Source of the DNA: Actinoplanes sp. L3-i22 | GTDB taxonomy: Bacteria; Actinomycetota; Actinomycetes; Mycobacteriales; Micromonosporaceae | Length of the DNA: 64,000 bases | Reading direction: 5' to 3' | Assembly: GCF_019704555.1 (NCBI RefSeq) | Contig: NZ_AP024745.1 | Location: 3,108,501 to 3,172,500, forward strand | Shown here: positions 1 through 7,673 of the stretch, piece after piece | Numbering within the stretch: position 1 is the first letter of the stretch | How the letters are laid out: every line of letters begins with the position of its first letter | Translations under genes and position numbers: made by a program | The notes under the pieces: generated by a model | What the model saw: the letters and a program-made list of their open reading frames with translations, nothing else | The model's database searches: none | What the model was told of the DNA's origin: nothing

Positions 1-20
1 GCGGAGAGGATGGGCCCCCG

Positions 21-221
21 GTGCTCCAGCTGATCATCTCGTACCTCATGACCTCGGAGCGACTCCCGGAGATCGTGTATCTCCTGGAGGTCGCCACGAC
101 GGTCCTCAAGTTCGTGGCCGCCCTGTGCGGCGCCGTGGCGAGGGTCGCGGTTCTCCTGGCGCGGATGCGCCGCCGTCGTATCCGGCGGCGTCGAGCCCAG
201 CGTCCCCCGACCGTCCGCTGA
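21..221 (+). CDS. Small basic hypothetical protein, possibly 5'-truncated
   Basis: I do not recognise this protein. From the GTG it has 66 residues: a hydrophobic stretch around residues 25-48 and a strongly basic Arg-rich tail, as in a small membrane-anchored or nucleic-acid-associated protein. The frame stays open to the left edge of the window, so the true start may lie outside and this may be the C-terminal end of a longer gene. No ribosome binding site is visible before the GTG. It could be a chance open frame. Confidence 0.3.
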   Translation: MLQLIISYLMTSERLPEIVYLLEVATTVLKFVAALCGAVARVAVLLARMRRRRIRRRRAQRPPTVR

Positions 222-331
222 GTCCGTCCACACTGTCGCACCCCGTCGGCCCGTCCCGGGTCGGCGGGGCGCTGTGTTTCACTCACCCGTTGCGGCGAGA
301 CTTTCGAACCGTTCGTGGGTATGCGGCCGTA

Positions 332-532
332 CTACGCGCCGAAGGCGCCGGCCCGGACCGCGGAGAGGAAGTGACCCCACTGAACGGCATCGCACTCGAC
401 GACACCGCCGGACGGGTCCTTGCTGTCCCGGATCAGCACGGTGTCGCCGGTGACGGCGACCTCGACGCAGTTGCCGTGCCCGCAGCGAGAGCTCTTGCGC
501 CAAACAGGCTGTGCCGGCGGCGTGTCGCTCAA
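332..532 (-). CDS. DUF397 domain protein
   Basis: The protein shows the DUF397 signature: a W-R-K-S-S motif followed by Cys, N-C-V-E-V-A, then a V-L-I-R-D-S-K core. I choose the TTG at 532 (66 aa) because GGGAGG lies four bases upstream; the frame is open to an ATG at 577, which would add 15 residues without family similarity. DUF397 genes in streptomycetes and relatives usually sit beside XRE-DUF5753 regulators (whiJ-type loci), and one is found here at 1541-2446. The biochemical role of DUF397 is unknown; a partner or antitoxin-like role with the XRE protein is the usual suggestion. Confidence 0.85.
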   Translation of the reverse strand: MSDTPPAQPVWRKSSRCGHGNCVEVAVTGDTVLIRDSKDPSGGVVECDAVQWGHFLSAVRAGAFGA

Positions 533-771
533 CGTGCCTCCCAGGTAGGTCGGCCGGCCGCCGGCGCGTGCGCGCACCGCTCAGCCGTCCGTGCGGTCTC
601 GTGGATCCGTCACCCCGGGTGCGAGATCGTCCCGGTCGGACAGGGATCCGGCAGCCCAGAGTGTAGATTCCTTTCGATGCAAGAGCTAGTCTGGTTTGGA
701 CTGCGGAACTGTAAGGAATATGCATCCCTGATCGGATTACCGCGCAGGTTCATGATTCCATTTCCGGCCTG

Positions 772-1140
772 GTGTCTCTTGTAGGATCCAGGCAGCAGAC
801 GGTGGGCGGCAAGGGCGGCCCGGGCGTGACGAGGTGGCTGGTGCGAACTGGTTCTTCCGACGGACCTACGTCCGTTCAAGAGCAGCAAGCGCATGAGCAG
901 GATCAACCGCCGACTGATCCCGCATCCACCGTTCGGTTGGTCTTCTACGCCGGTTGTACCGGGGTGGTCGCGATCGTGCTCGGCCGGGGCCTCGGCACCA
1001 CTCTTTTCCAGACGACAACGGCGAGGGCAATTGCCCTCGCCGTCATTGCGTTATTGGTGAGTGTCATCGGCGGCCTCGCTTGTGAACCCATTCTTTCCCG
1101 GTGGGATCAGCGCGTTAATGCCCGTCGCCACCGGATCTGA
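772..1140 (+). CDS. Hypothetical membrane protein
   Basis: No family recognised. The C-terminal half carries two hydrophobic segments (about residues 52-75 and 84-104) followed by a short basic tail, so a small two-pass membrane protein is likely. The start is uncertain: GTG at 772, 802 and 826 are all in frame and none has a convincing ribosome binding site. Its 3' end overlaps by 26 bases the end of the convergent small membrane protein gene on the other strand, which is of the same size and topology. Confidence 0.5.
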   Translation: MSLVGSRQQTVGGKGGPGVTRWLVRTGSSDGPTSVQEQQAHEQDQPPTDPASTVRLVFYAGCTGVVAIVLGRGLGTTLFQTTTARAIALAVIALLVSVIGGLACEPILSRWDQRVNARRHRI

Positions 1141-1429
1141 TCCGCCGCTTCCGCCGCACGATCCGCTTGGCCGTGGCCACCAGCAGGGTGAGCAGCGTGG
1201 ACGCGGCGAAGACCGGCGCCGTCCAGGGCAGCACCGCCAGGAAGCGGGTCAGGGCGATCAGGACGGCGGCGCTCGCGACCAGGAGCACGACGGCGCGCAG
1301 GAACATCCGGGCGTCGGTCAGGATCTCCCGGACCAGGCCCCAAAAGCCGACGAAGCCCGCCCGGGGCTTCGTCTCCTCGACCTCCGGCGCTGCGGTCCGG
1401 AAGGGCAGATCCCGATCCGTCTCGCTCAC
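1115..1429 (-). CDS. Hypothetical small membrane protein
   Basis: A 104-residue protein with an acidic N-terminus, two predicted membrane segments (about residues 42-67 and 70-88) and a basic Arg/Lys-rich C-terminus. The GTG start at 1429 overlaps the stop of a 20-codon frame (GTGA arrangement), suggesting translational coupling. It lies downstream of the XRE-DUF5753 regulator on the same strand with no terminator visible between them, so it may be its co-transcribed partner. Function unknown. Confidence 0.6.
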   Translation of the reverse strand: MSETDRDLPFRTAAPEVEETKPRAGFVGFWGLVREILTDARMFLRAVVLLVASAAVLIALTRFLAVLPWTAPVFAASTLLTLLVATAKRIVRRKRRIRSGGDGH

Positions 1430-1488
1430 GCCGGCTCCTCGGCGGACCGGGCGCCCCAGGCGCCCGGGTCGATCCCCAGGTGGATCAT
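1426..1488 (-). CDS. Possible 20-residue leader or micro-protein
   Basis: A frame of 20 codons starts at the ATG at 1488 with GGGGAGGAGG about six bases upstream, one of the strongest ribosome binding sites of this region. Its TGA overlaps the GTG start of the following membrane protein gene. It is too short to show a domain. It may be a real micro-protein or a leader that delivers ribosomes to the downstream gene. Confidence 0.4.
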   Translation of the reverse strand: MIHLGIDPGAWGARSAEEPA

Positions 1489-1540
1489 CAGCGCCTCCTC
1501 CCCTGTCCGCGCGTGATGTTTCCGCAGGTGCGAAGCCGGG

Positions 1541-2446
1541 TTACCGGATCGCGTCGATCGCGTGGTCCAGCAGTGCGTCCAGTTCGTCGCCGCGCACCGA
1601 GCGGGCCTGGATCGCCTCGAAGTTCGCCGTGAACCGCGTGAGGTGGGCCTCGTCCTGCGTGGTCAGCGACTCGCCGGCGGCGTTCTCCAGATAGAGCTGC
1701 GGCAGGTCCTCCGGGTCCTTGAAGCCCAGCATCACGAACGGCCCGGAGAGCGCGACGTGCGCGCCCGCGGCGAACGGCAGCACCCGCAGGTCGACCCGCT
1801 CGTGCCGGCTCATCGTCTTCAGGTGCTCCAGCTGACCGCGCATCACCGAGGTGTCGCCGGACTCGGCGCCGACCACCCGGCGGATCACCGCCTCGTCGAG
1901 CACGAACGACGCGAGCGTCATGCCGCCCTCCGCGAAGACCTGCTGACGCCATTCCCGCACTTCGATGATGCGCCGCGCCCGATCGGTCCGCGCGGCCTTC
2001 TCGTCGCCGGTGGCGGAATCGATTTCCAGGAGCGTGCGCATGACCGCTCCGGCGTATTCGGAGGTCTGCAGGAGACCCGGGACGAAAACGTTCTCGAATT
2101 CCCGCTCGGTGTCGGCGGTGATCTCGCTCTCCAGGAACGCCCGGAAGTCCTTCGAATGGATGTCGCTGATCTGCGGGAGGCTCCGGCGGCGGGCCACCTC
2201 GGCCATCTTCGCCAATTCCTCGAAGACGTCGCTGTCGGCCAGTCCGTAAAGGCCCATGAGGGCGTTCAGGTCGTTGAAGGAAATGCTGTTCTCGCCGGTC
2301 TCGATGCGGTGCACCTTGGACTGCGACCAGTGCATTTCCTTGGCGACGTCGGCCTGGGTGTAGGAAGTCTGCCGCCGAATTTCATTGAGCCGCCGGACCA
2401 GGCGCTTGCGCTTCAGTGCCGACTCCCGTCGCTCCCCTGCGCTCAT
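1541..2446 (-). CDS. XRE-family regulator with DUF5753 domain
   Basis: This 301-residue protein begins with a helix-turn-helix of the XRE type (about residues 16-72: YTQADVAKEMHWSQSKVHRIE) and continues with a DUF5753 domain (about 105-290, including the FVPGLLQTSEYA motif). This architecture belongs to the large actinobacterial WhiJ-like family, usually paired with a DUF397 gene, present here at 332-532. In family members the N-terminal domain binds DNA; the DUF5753 ligand or partner is unknown. Overlapping inverted repeats at 2525-2548, about 80 bases upstream, may be its own operator. Confidence 0.9.
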   Translation of the reverse strand: MSAGERRESALKRKRLVRRLNEIRRQTSYTQADVAKEMHWSQSKVHRIETGENSISFNDLNALMGLYGLADSDVFEELAKMAEVARRRSLPQISDIHSKDFRAFLESEITADTEREFENVFVPGLLQTSEYAGAVMRTLLEIDSATGDEKAARTDRARRIIEVREWRQQVFAEGGMTLASFVLDEAVIRRVVGAESGDTSVMRGQLEHLKTMSRHERVDLRVLPFAAGAHVALSGPFVMLGFKDPEDLPQLYLENAAGESLTTQDEAHLTRFTANFEAIQARSVRGDELDALLDHAIDAIR

Positions 2447-2807
2447 CTCGACATCCCACTACTCTCCGTGACTGGTGGTCGGGTTTCCCTCTCGCGTGTA
2501 ACCAGACTAACGCCGGGTCAGGCAATCTGCATATCGCAGATCGCATCTCGCAGTACCCCTCTGAGCTGCAGGTTTAACGAGCGGAAAGTTGGGTAAAGGG
2601 GGAGACTTTTGCCTGCGTGCGAAGCGGTCCGCATCACGGAGCGTGTTCCCTACCGGACAGTTCGGAGGAGCGGCCCGGTATGCGGATCAGCGCCGTCGCC
2701 CGGGTCGCCGGAAACCGGGCAAAGGCGTCAGCTTTTCAGCGAGTTCACAGGTGTCGCGCTTGTGCCGGGGCATCGGGCGGCGTAAAAGAACCGCCGCATT
2801 CCCCGAT
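2447..2807. other. Non-coding stretch upstream of the XRE gene
   Basis: About 360 bases with no gene I can support. It contains the presumed promoter and operator of the XRE gene at its left end. A plus-strand frame from an ATG at 2680 preceded by GGAGGAG runs into the antisense of the LysR gene and shows no domain. Close to the LysR stop a weak GGCGG/CCGCC hairpin with an A-rich loop (about 2770-2790) could be a terminator. Confidence 0.4.
2525..2548 (-). promoter_or_regulatory. Overlapping inverted repeats, candidate XRE operator
   Basis: ATCTGC and GCAGAT form a perfect 6-bp inverted repeat with a 5-base spacer (2525-2541), and AGAT/ATCT around CGC (2538-2548) overlaps it; a further CTCGCAG follows. 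Position about 80 bases upstream of the XRE start fits an autoregulatory site. Binding is inferred. Confidence 0.4.
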
Positions 2808-3740
2808 TCATTCCGGCGACGGCAATGCGGCCGCGGGAGTCCGCTCGGGATTCCGCGGGGCGGCCTGCTCGACGAGGACGTGGCGGCAGGCCTGGACCGC
2901 CGGAGTCAGCGGGCGGTCGCGATGGTGGATGACGCCGATCGGCGGGTGGGGTGGGGGCGCGTGCAGATTCCGTACCGTAATCGCCGGCCCTTGATCTTTC
3001 TCGGCGACCGACCGGGCCAGCAATGCGACGCCGAGGCCCGCGGCGACCAATTCCCGGATGCTCTGCGGGCTGTGCGTCTCGAACTGCACCTTCGCGGTGA
3101 AGCCGGCGGTCCGGGCCGCCTGGTCCAGGATCCACCGCAGCCCGCTGCCCGCGCCGAGGCAGACGAACGGCTCGTCGCGCAGCTCGCCGAGGGTGATCCG
3201 GCCGGCCCCGCCGAGCGGATGGCCCGGCGGCAGCGCCAGGACCAGCTGCTCGTCGGCGAGCGGGAGGGCCTCGAAACGGGCCGGCAGGTCGGCGTGGACC
3301 GGGCCGACGACCAGGTCCACCTCGCCGTTGTCGAGCGCCCCGAGCAGCCCGGTGACCAGGCCGGACCGCAGCCGCAGCGCGATGCCGGGGAACCGGTCGT
3401 GGAAGCGGGCCAGCGCGCCGGGCAGGTCGAACGGGCCGAGCACGGTGGTCGCGCCGACCGTCACCCGGCCGGTGACCACCGCGGTGATCTCGCCCATCTC
3501 CAGGCGCGCGCCGTCGAGCTCGGCGAGGATCCGGCGGGCCCGCGCCACGAACATCTCGCCGGCCGGGGTCAGCGCCACCCGGCGCGTGGTGCGGGCGAAC
3601 AGCGCGACGCCGAGCTCCGCCTCCAGCGCCCGGATCTGCGCGGAGACCGCCGACTGGGCGACGTGCAGGCGCTCGGCGGCGCGGGTGAATCCGCCGTAGC
3701 GGGCGACCGCCTCCACGTAGCTGAGTTGTCGGAGCTCCAC
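2808..3740 (-). CDS. LysR-family transcriptional regulator
   Basis: A 310-residue LysR regulator: winged helix-turn-helix at the N-terminus ([20 protein letters not shown]... [13 protein letters not shown]) and a substrate-binding domain from about residue 90. I choose the GTG at 3740, where LysR similarity begins, rather than the ATG at 3770, because a perfect 21-bp inverted repeat at 3744-3764 lies directly upstream and would otherwise be coding. The gene is divergent from an aldo/keto reductase, the usual arrangement for a LysR regulator and its target. The effector is unknown. The Pro-rich C-terminal tail looks non-conserved. Confidence 0.92.
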   Translation of the reverse strand: MELRQLSYVEAVARYGGFTRAAERLHVAQSAVSAQIRALEAELGVALFARTTRRVALTPAGEMFVARARRILAELDGARLEMGEITAVVTGRVTVGATTVLGPFDLPGALARFHDRFPGIALRLRSGLVTGLLGALDNGEVDLVVGPVHADLPARFEALPLADEQLVLALPPGHPLGGAGRITLGELRDEPFVCLGAGSGLRWILDQAARTAGFTAKVQFETHSPQSIRELVAAGLGVALLARSVAEKDQGPAITVRNLHAPPPHPPIGVIHHRDRPLTPAVQACRHVLVEQAAPRNPERTPAAALPSPE

Positions 3741-3743
3741 CCG

Positions 3744-3764
3744 TTCATCGTGCCGCACGATGAA
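3744..3764. promoter_or_regulatory. LysR operator in divergent promoter
   Basis: Perfect 9-bp inverted repeat, arms TTCATCGTG and CACGATGAA separated by CCG. It contains the T-N11-A pattern of LysR binding sites. It lies 3 bases upstream of the LysR start and 55 bases before the reductase start, so it can serve both autoregulation and control of the reductase. Confidence 0.65.
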
Positions 3765-3818
3765 TGCCATCGGGAACGTGTCTTGGACATATCAATCCGG
3801 CGGGACCAGGCTGGCTCC

Positions 3819-4778
3819 ATGTTCGCCACACAGATGGCCCGGGTCGGGCTCGGCTGCATGGGGTTCTCCCAGGCCTACGGCCCGGCCGACGACGACCGGT
3901 CGATCCTCACGATACGGGCGGCGCTGGATCGCGGGGTGACTCTGCTGGACACCGCGATGAGCTACGGCGCCGGCCACAACGAGCAGCTCGTCGGCCGGGC
4001 GATCGCGGGCCGGCGGGACGAGGTCGTGCTGGCCACCAAGTTCGGCATCGTCCGCGGGCCGGACGGGACCCGGCTCGACGCGCACCCGGATCGCGTGCGG
4101 TCCTACTGCGAGGCGTCCCTGCGCCGGCTCGGCACCGACGTGCTCGACGTCTACTACCTGCACCGGCCCGATCCGGCGGTGCCGATCGCGGACACCGTCG
4201 GCGCGATGGTCGAGCTCGTCGCGGACGGCACGGTGCGCCATCTCGGACTGTCCGAGGTGAGCCCGGACGACTTCGCGGCGGCCCGGGCCGTGCACCCGAT
4301 CGCGGCCGTGCAGACCGAGTGGTCGCTGGCCTGGCGCGAGCCCGAGGACGACATCGTCCCGGCGGCGCGGGCGGGCGGCGCCGGGATCGTCGCCTACAGC
4401 CCGCTCGGTCGCGGTCTGCTGACCGGCGCGCTGCCCGCGGGGCCCTTCGGCCCCGGCGACTTCCGCGCCGCGGACCCCCGGTTCGCCGGGGCCGCGCTGG
4501 CTGCCAACCTCGCGCTGGTCTCGGCATTGAAGACCAAGGCATTGGCGTACGGCGTCAGCACCGGTCAGCTGGCCCTCGCGTGGCTGCTGGCCCAGGGCGG
4601 GGACGTCGTCCCGATCCCGGGCAGCCGGAATCCGGCCCGGGTGCTGGCCAACCTGGCCGCGGCCGACGTGGTGCTGTCCACCGGGGACCTGGCCGAGTTG
4701 GACGCGGTCGCCCCGCGCTCGGCGTGGCGGGGCGACCGGCGATCGTTCGCGGCCTACAACACGTCCCGTACCGAATAA
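3819..4778 (+). CDS. Aldo/keto reductase
   Basis: A 319-residue AKR-family oxidoreductase that reduces aldehydes or ketones with NADPH. The tetrad is visible: Asp and Tyr in LLDTAMSYG, Lys in LATKFG, His in YYLHRPD; the C-terminal [11 protein letters not shown] motif fits NADPH binding. The frame is open far upstream, but similarity starts at the ATG at 3819, 55 bases after the LysR operator. The protein resembles the subgroup often annotated as pyridoxal or aryl-alcohol reductases; the substrate cannot be told from sequence. Expression is probably controlled by the divergent LysR protein. Confidence 0.92.
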   Translation: MFATQMARVGLGCMGFSQAYGPADDDRSILTIRAALDRGVTLLDTAMSYGAGHNEQLVGRAIAGRRDEVVLATKFGIVRGPDGTRLDAHPDRVRSYCEASLRRLGTDVLDVYYLHRPDPAVPIADTVGAMVELVADGTVRHLGLSEVSPDDFAAARAVHPIAAVQTEWSLAWREPEDDIVPAARAGGAGIVAYSPLGRGLLTGALPAGPFGPGDFRAADPRFAGAALAANLALVSALKTKALAYGVSTGQLALAWLLAQGGDVVPIPGSRNPARVLANLAAADVVLSTGDLAELDAVAPRSAWRGDRRSFAAYNTSRTE

Positions 4779-4818
4779 TCGGTCTTTCAGGTTTTTATCG
4801 GTTTTTGTCGTGGCCGGG

Positions 4819-6129
4819 TCAGCGGACGGCCCGGAACGCCGCGCGCAGCTCGCTGGTGAACAGCTCCGGCTCCTCCCAGGCGGCGAAGTGCCCGCCCTTG
4901 GCCGGCTTGTTGTAGTAGCTCAGCGTCGGGTAGTACGCCTCGACCCAGCTGCGCGGCGCCTGGAACAGCTCACCCGGGAACGCGCTGAACCCGACCGGCA
5001 CGGTGATCGCCGGCGTCGCGCCGCCACCGGTCGCCGGCTGCGCGCTCTCCCAGTAGATCCGGGTCGCCGACACCCCGGTGTTGGTCAGCCAGTAGAGCGA
5101 GATGTTGTCCAGCACGTGGTCGCGGGTCAGGTTGCCGGCGGCCGCGCCACCCAGGAACGCCTGGGAGATCTTGGTGTAGCTGTCCGTGTCGTGGTCGAGC
5201 ATCCACGCCGCGAGGGCGACCGGCGAGTCGGACAGCGCGTACCCGATCGTCTCCGGCCGGGTCGACTGCTCCGAGATGTACGCGCTGCCGGTCGCCTGGA
5301 ACGCGGTGAGCGCGGCCTTCGCGGCCTGCTCCTCGGCGGTGCCGGTCGGCACCGGGGCGCCGCCGAGCGCCGGGAGCAGCAGGTTCATGTGGATGCCGGC
5401 CAGGCCCGCGGGCGCCAGCCGGGCCAGCGTGTCGGTGACCGCCGCGCCGACGTCGCCGCCCTGGGCCACGTACCTGGTGTAGCCGAGACGCTGCATCAGA
5501 GTCGCCCAGACCCCGGCGATCTTCGCCGCGCCCCAGCCGGTCTCGGTCGGCTGCTGGGTCAGGCCGTAACCCGGGATCGACGGGATGACCAGGTGGAACG
5601 CGTCCTTCGCGGAGCCGCCGAACCGGGTCGGGTCGGTGAGCGGGCCGGCCGCGTCCAGGAACTCCACGATCGAGCCCGGCCAGCCGTGCGTGACCAGCAG
5701 CGGCAGCGCGTCCCGGTGCGGCGACCGGACGTGCACGAAGTGGATGTCCAGCCCGTCGATCTCGGTGGTGAACTGCGGCAGCGCGTTCAGCTTCGCCTCG
5801 AAACGGCGCCAGTCGTAGCGGGTCGCCCAGTACTTGGCGACCGCCTGGGCGGTGGCCAGCTGCACGCCCTGCGAGCGGTCGGTGACCAGCTCCCGGCTGG
5901 GCCAGCGGGTCGAGCCGACCCGGTGGCGCAGCTCGGTGAGCCGGCTGGCCGGGATCGAGAGCCGGAACGGCTTGATCTTGTCGGAGGCGCCGGCGGTGGT
6001 GGCGGTGGCGGTGGCCGCGCTCGCCGGGGTGGCGCCCAGCGCGCCGGCGAACGTGGCGGTGGTGGCGACGGCGACGCCGGCCGCGAGGCCGCCCTGCAGA
6101 ACCGTGCGCCGGGAGGGGGTGATCGTCAT
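4819..6129 (-). CDS. Secreted epoxide hydrolase-like alpha/beta hydrolase
   Basis: A 436-residue protein with a twin-arginine signal (SRRTVLQGG, then an Ala-rich segment ending near ATPASA), an epoxide hydrolase N-terminal (EHN) domain (about residues 55-160) and an alpha/beta hydrolase fold. HGWPGS forms the oxyanion region, QGGDVG carries the expected Asp nucleophile, KGGHFAAWEEPE the catalytic His. Epoxide hydrolases convert epoxides to diols; activity here is inferred from family. The ATG at 6129 has AAGGGA seven bases upstream. It is the last gene of a three-gene same-strand set after the methyltransferase and TetR genes, with an 80-base gap. Confidence 0.88.
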   Translation of the reverse strand: MTITPSRRTVLQGGLAAGVAVATTATFAGALGATPASAATATATTAGASDKIKPFRLSIPASRLTELRHRVGSTRWPSRELVTDRSQGVQLATAQAVAKYWATRYDWRRFEAKLNALPQFTTEIDGLDIHFVHVRSPHRDALPLLVTHGWPGSIVEFLDAAGPLTDPTRFGGSAKDAFHLVIPSIPGYGLTQQPTETGWGAAKIAGVWATLMQRLGYTRYVAQGGDVGAAVTDTLARLAPAGLAGIHMNLLLPALGGAPVPTGTAEEQAAKAALTAFQATGSAYISEQSTRPETIGYALSDSPVALAAWMLDHDTDSYTKISQAFLGGAAAGNLTRDHVLDNISLYWLTNTGVSATRIYWESAQPATGGGATPAITVPVGFSAFPGELFQAPRSWVEAYYPTLSYYNKPAKGGHFAAWEEPELFTSELRAAFRAVR

Positions 6130-6209
6130 GGTGGTTCCCTTCGTGATCCGCTTCTCGGTACGAAGAGTGGCCGACCCGCCCGCCCCGGCGAGCCGGTGAA
6201 CACCACTGG

Positions 6210-6767
6210 TCACCCCCGGGCCGGCCCCGGGCCTTCCCCGGCCCGGGCGACCAGGGACTCGACGGCGCGGGCGAACGCCTCGTGGTCGACCGGCTCGTCC
6301 CAGGCGGTCTGCAGGACCAGGCCCTGATAGATCGCGATCAGCACGCGGGCCAGCGCGTCGTCGCCGCCCAGCGCTCCGGCGGCGGCCGCGCGGGGGCCGT
6401 CCACACCGGCCTTGACCAGGGCGAGGATCTCGGGGGAGCGGAGCGCCTCGGCCCACACCTGGACCCCCAGGCGGGCGTCGTCGCGGGCGGCCGGATCGCC
6501 GACCGAGCGGAGCAGGTCCAGATAGGCGGTCGCCGGGTCCGGGGCCAGGCGGGCGGCGCGCTGCTCGTGCCAGTCGGTGACGATCGCCGTGATCATGTCG
6601 TCCTTGCCGGTGAAGTACCGGTAGACCAGCCCGGCGCTGATCCCGGACTCGCGGACGATGTCCTGCATGGACGTCCGGTGAAAGCCGTCGCGGGCGAAGC
6701 ACCGGGCCGCCGCCTCGAGGATCTGCCGGCGGCGCGCGGCCAGGTGCTCGTCGCTGACCTTCGGCAT
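6210..6767 (-). CDS. TetR-family transcriptional regulator
   Basis: A 185-residue TetR repressor. The N-terminal helix-turn-helix is clear (RRRQILEAAARCFARDGFHRTSMQDIV, then ISAGLVYRYFTGKDDM); the C-terminal ligand domain is typical of the AcrR/TetR_C_6 class. The ATG overlaps the last base of the upstream methyltransferase stop (TGATG), so the two are co-translated. It probably controls this unit including the downstream epoxide-hydrolase-like gene; the ligand is unknown. Confidence 0.92.
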   Translation of the reverse strand: MPKVSDEHLAARRRQILEAAARCFARDGFHRTSMQDIVRESGISAGLVYRYFTGKDDMITAIVTDWHEQRAARLAPDPATAYLDLLRSVGDPAARDDARLGVQVWAEALRSPEILALVKAGVDGPRAAAAGALGGDDALARVLIAIYQGLVLQTAWDEPVDHEAFARAVESLVARAGEGPGPARG

Positions 6768-7630
6768 CAGAGGATCTCCGCCTTGGCGATCCGGTAGAAC
6801 TCGGCCGCCGGCTCGTGCCGGCCCAGCGGCGCCAGGTACTCCCGGGCGGCGTCGCGGGCGGACCGGTCCAGGGCCAGCCGCATGCCGCGGGCGGCGACGT
6901 ACCCCGGCAGCTCGGCCGGGTCGAACCCGAACGTCCAGGGCTCGCCGCCGGCGCGCACCACCGCGTGCCACTCGGCGACGCCGGGGACGTCACCGGTCAG
7001 GGCGGCCCGATCGACGTAGGTGAAGATCAGCTCGCTGCCGCTCGCCGTGCTGTCCGCGACCAGCCGCATCGTCGCGTCGACCGCCGCCGCGGTCAGATAG
7101 TTCGTCACGCCCTCCCAGACGACCACGGTCGGCTCCAGCGGCGCGAAGCCGGCCGCCCGCAGCGCCGCCGCGAGATCACCGGTGATCAGATCGACCGGGA
7201 CGAAGCGCACGTGCTCGCGTCGCGACGGATGCAGCAGCCGCTTCTTGGTGGCCTGGGTGGCCGGGTGATCGACCTCGAAGACCCGGGCCGCGCCGATGCC
7301 GGGCAGCCGGTAGGGCCGGCTGTCGAAGCCGGCGCCGAGCAGCACCACCTGCCGGGCGCCGTGGTCCAGCGCGGCCAGCGTCAGGTCGTCGATCAGGCGG
7401 GTGCGGGCCACCGCGGACGCGCGCGGCCCGGCCGGCCAGCGCCGGTCCAGGTACCGCTCGATCCGCCGGCCGAGGGCCGGCACCCGGGCCAGACCGGCGG
7501 CGAGGCGGTGGGTTCCGGTCAAAAAACTCTTCGCGTACGGGTCGTCGACGACCCGGTCCCGCCGGCGGGCCGTCTCCAGCGCCCGGAAGAGCGCCACGTG
7601 TTCCGCCGAGCGGCTCGTCTGGTTCCGCAT
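6767..7630 (-). CDS. SAM-dependent methyltransferase, LCM family
   Basis: A 287-residue class I methyltransferase of the leucine carboxyl methyltransferase-like (TIGR00027) family, common in mycobacteria and other actinobacteria. Visible: SAM-binding VVLLGAGFDSRPYRL (about residues 93-107), the acidic VFEVDHPATQ motif, and VVVWEGVTNYL further on. Members methylate carboxyl or hydroxyl groups of small molecules; the substrate is unknown. It is the first gene of the methyltransferase-TetR-epoxide hydrolase set, and its stop overlaps the TetR start by one base. Confidence 0.9.
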   Translation of the reverse strand: MRNQTSRSAEHVALFRALETARRRDRVVDDPYAKSFLTGTHRLAAGLARVPALGRRIERYLDRRWPAGPRASAVARTRLIDDLTLAALDHGARQVVLLGAGFDSRPYRLPGIGAARVFEVDHPATQATKKRLLHPSRREHVRFVPVDLITGDLAAALRAAGFAPLEPTVVVWEGVTNYLTAAAVDATMRLVADSTASGSELIFTYVDRAALTGDVPGVAEWHAVVRAGGEPWTFGFDPAELPGYVAARGMRLALDRSARDAAREYLAPLGRHEPAAEFYRIAKAEIL

Positions 7631-7673
7631 GCCGCCGATAATAATGAATGAACGTCCACTTTTCTAGCGGCTA

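Noticed and set aside
2680-2994. Plus-strand frame preceded by GGAGGAG
   Set aside because: No domain, poor composition, and most of it is antisense to the LysR 3' end.
2589-3818. Long upstream extension of the aldo/keto reductase
   Set aside because: It runs antisense to the LysR gene and through the operator; family similarity begins at the ATG at 3819.
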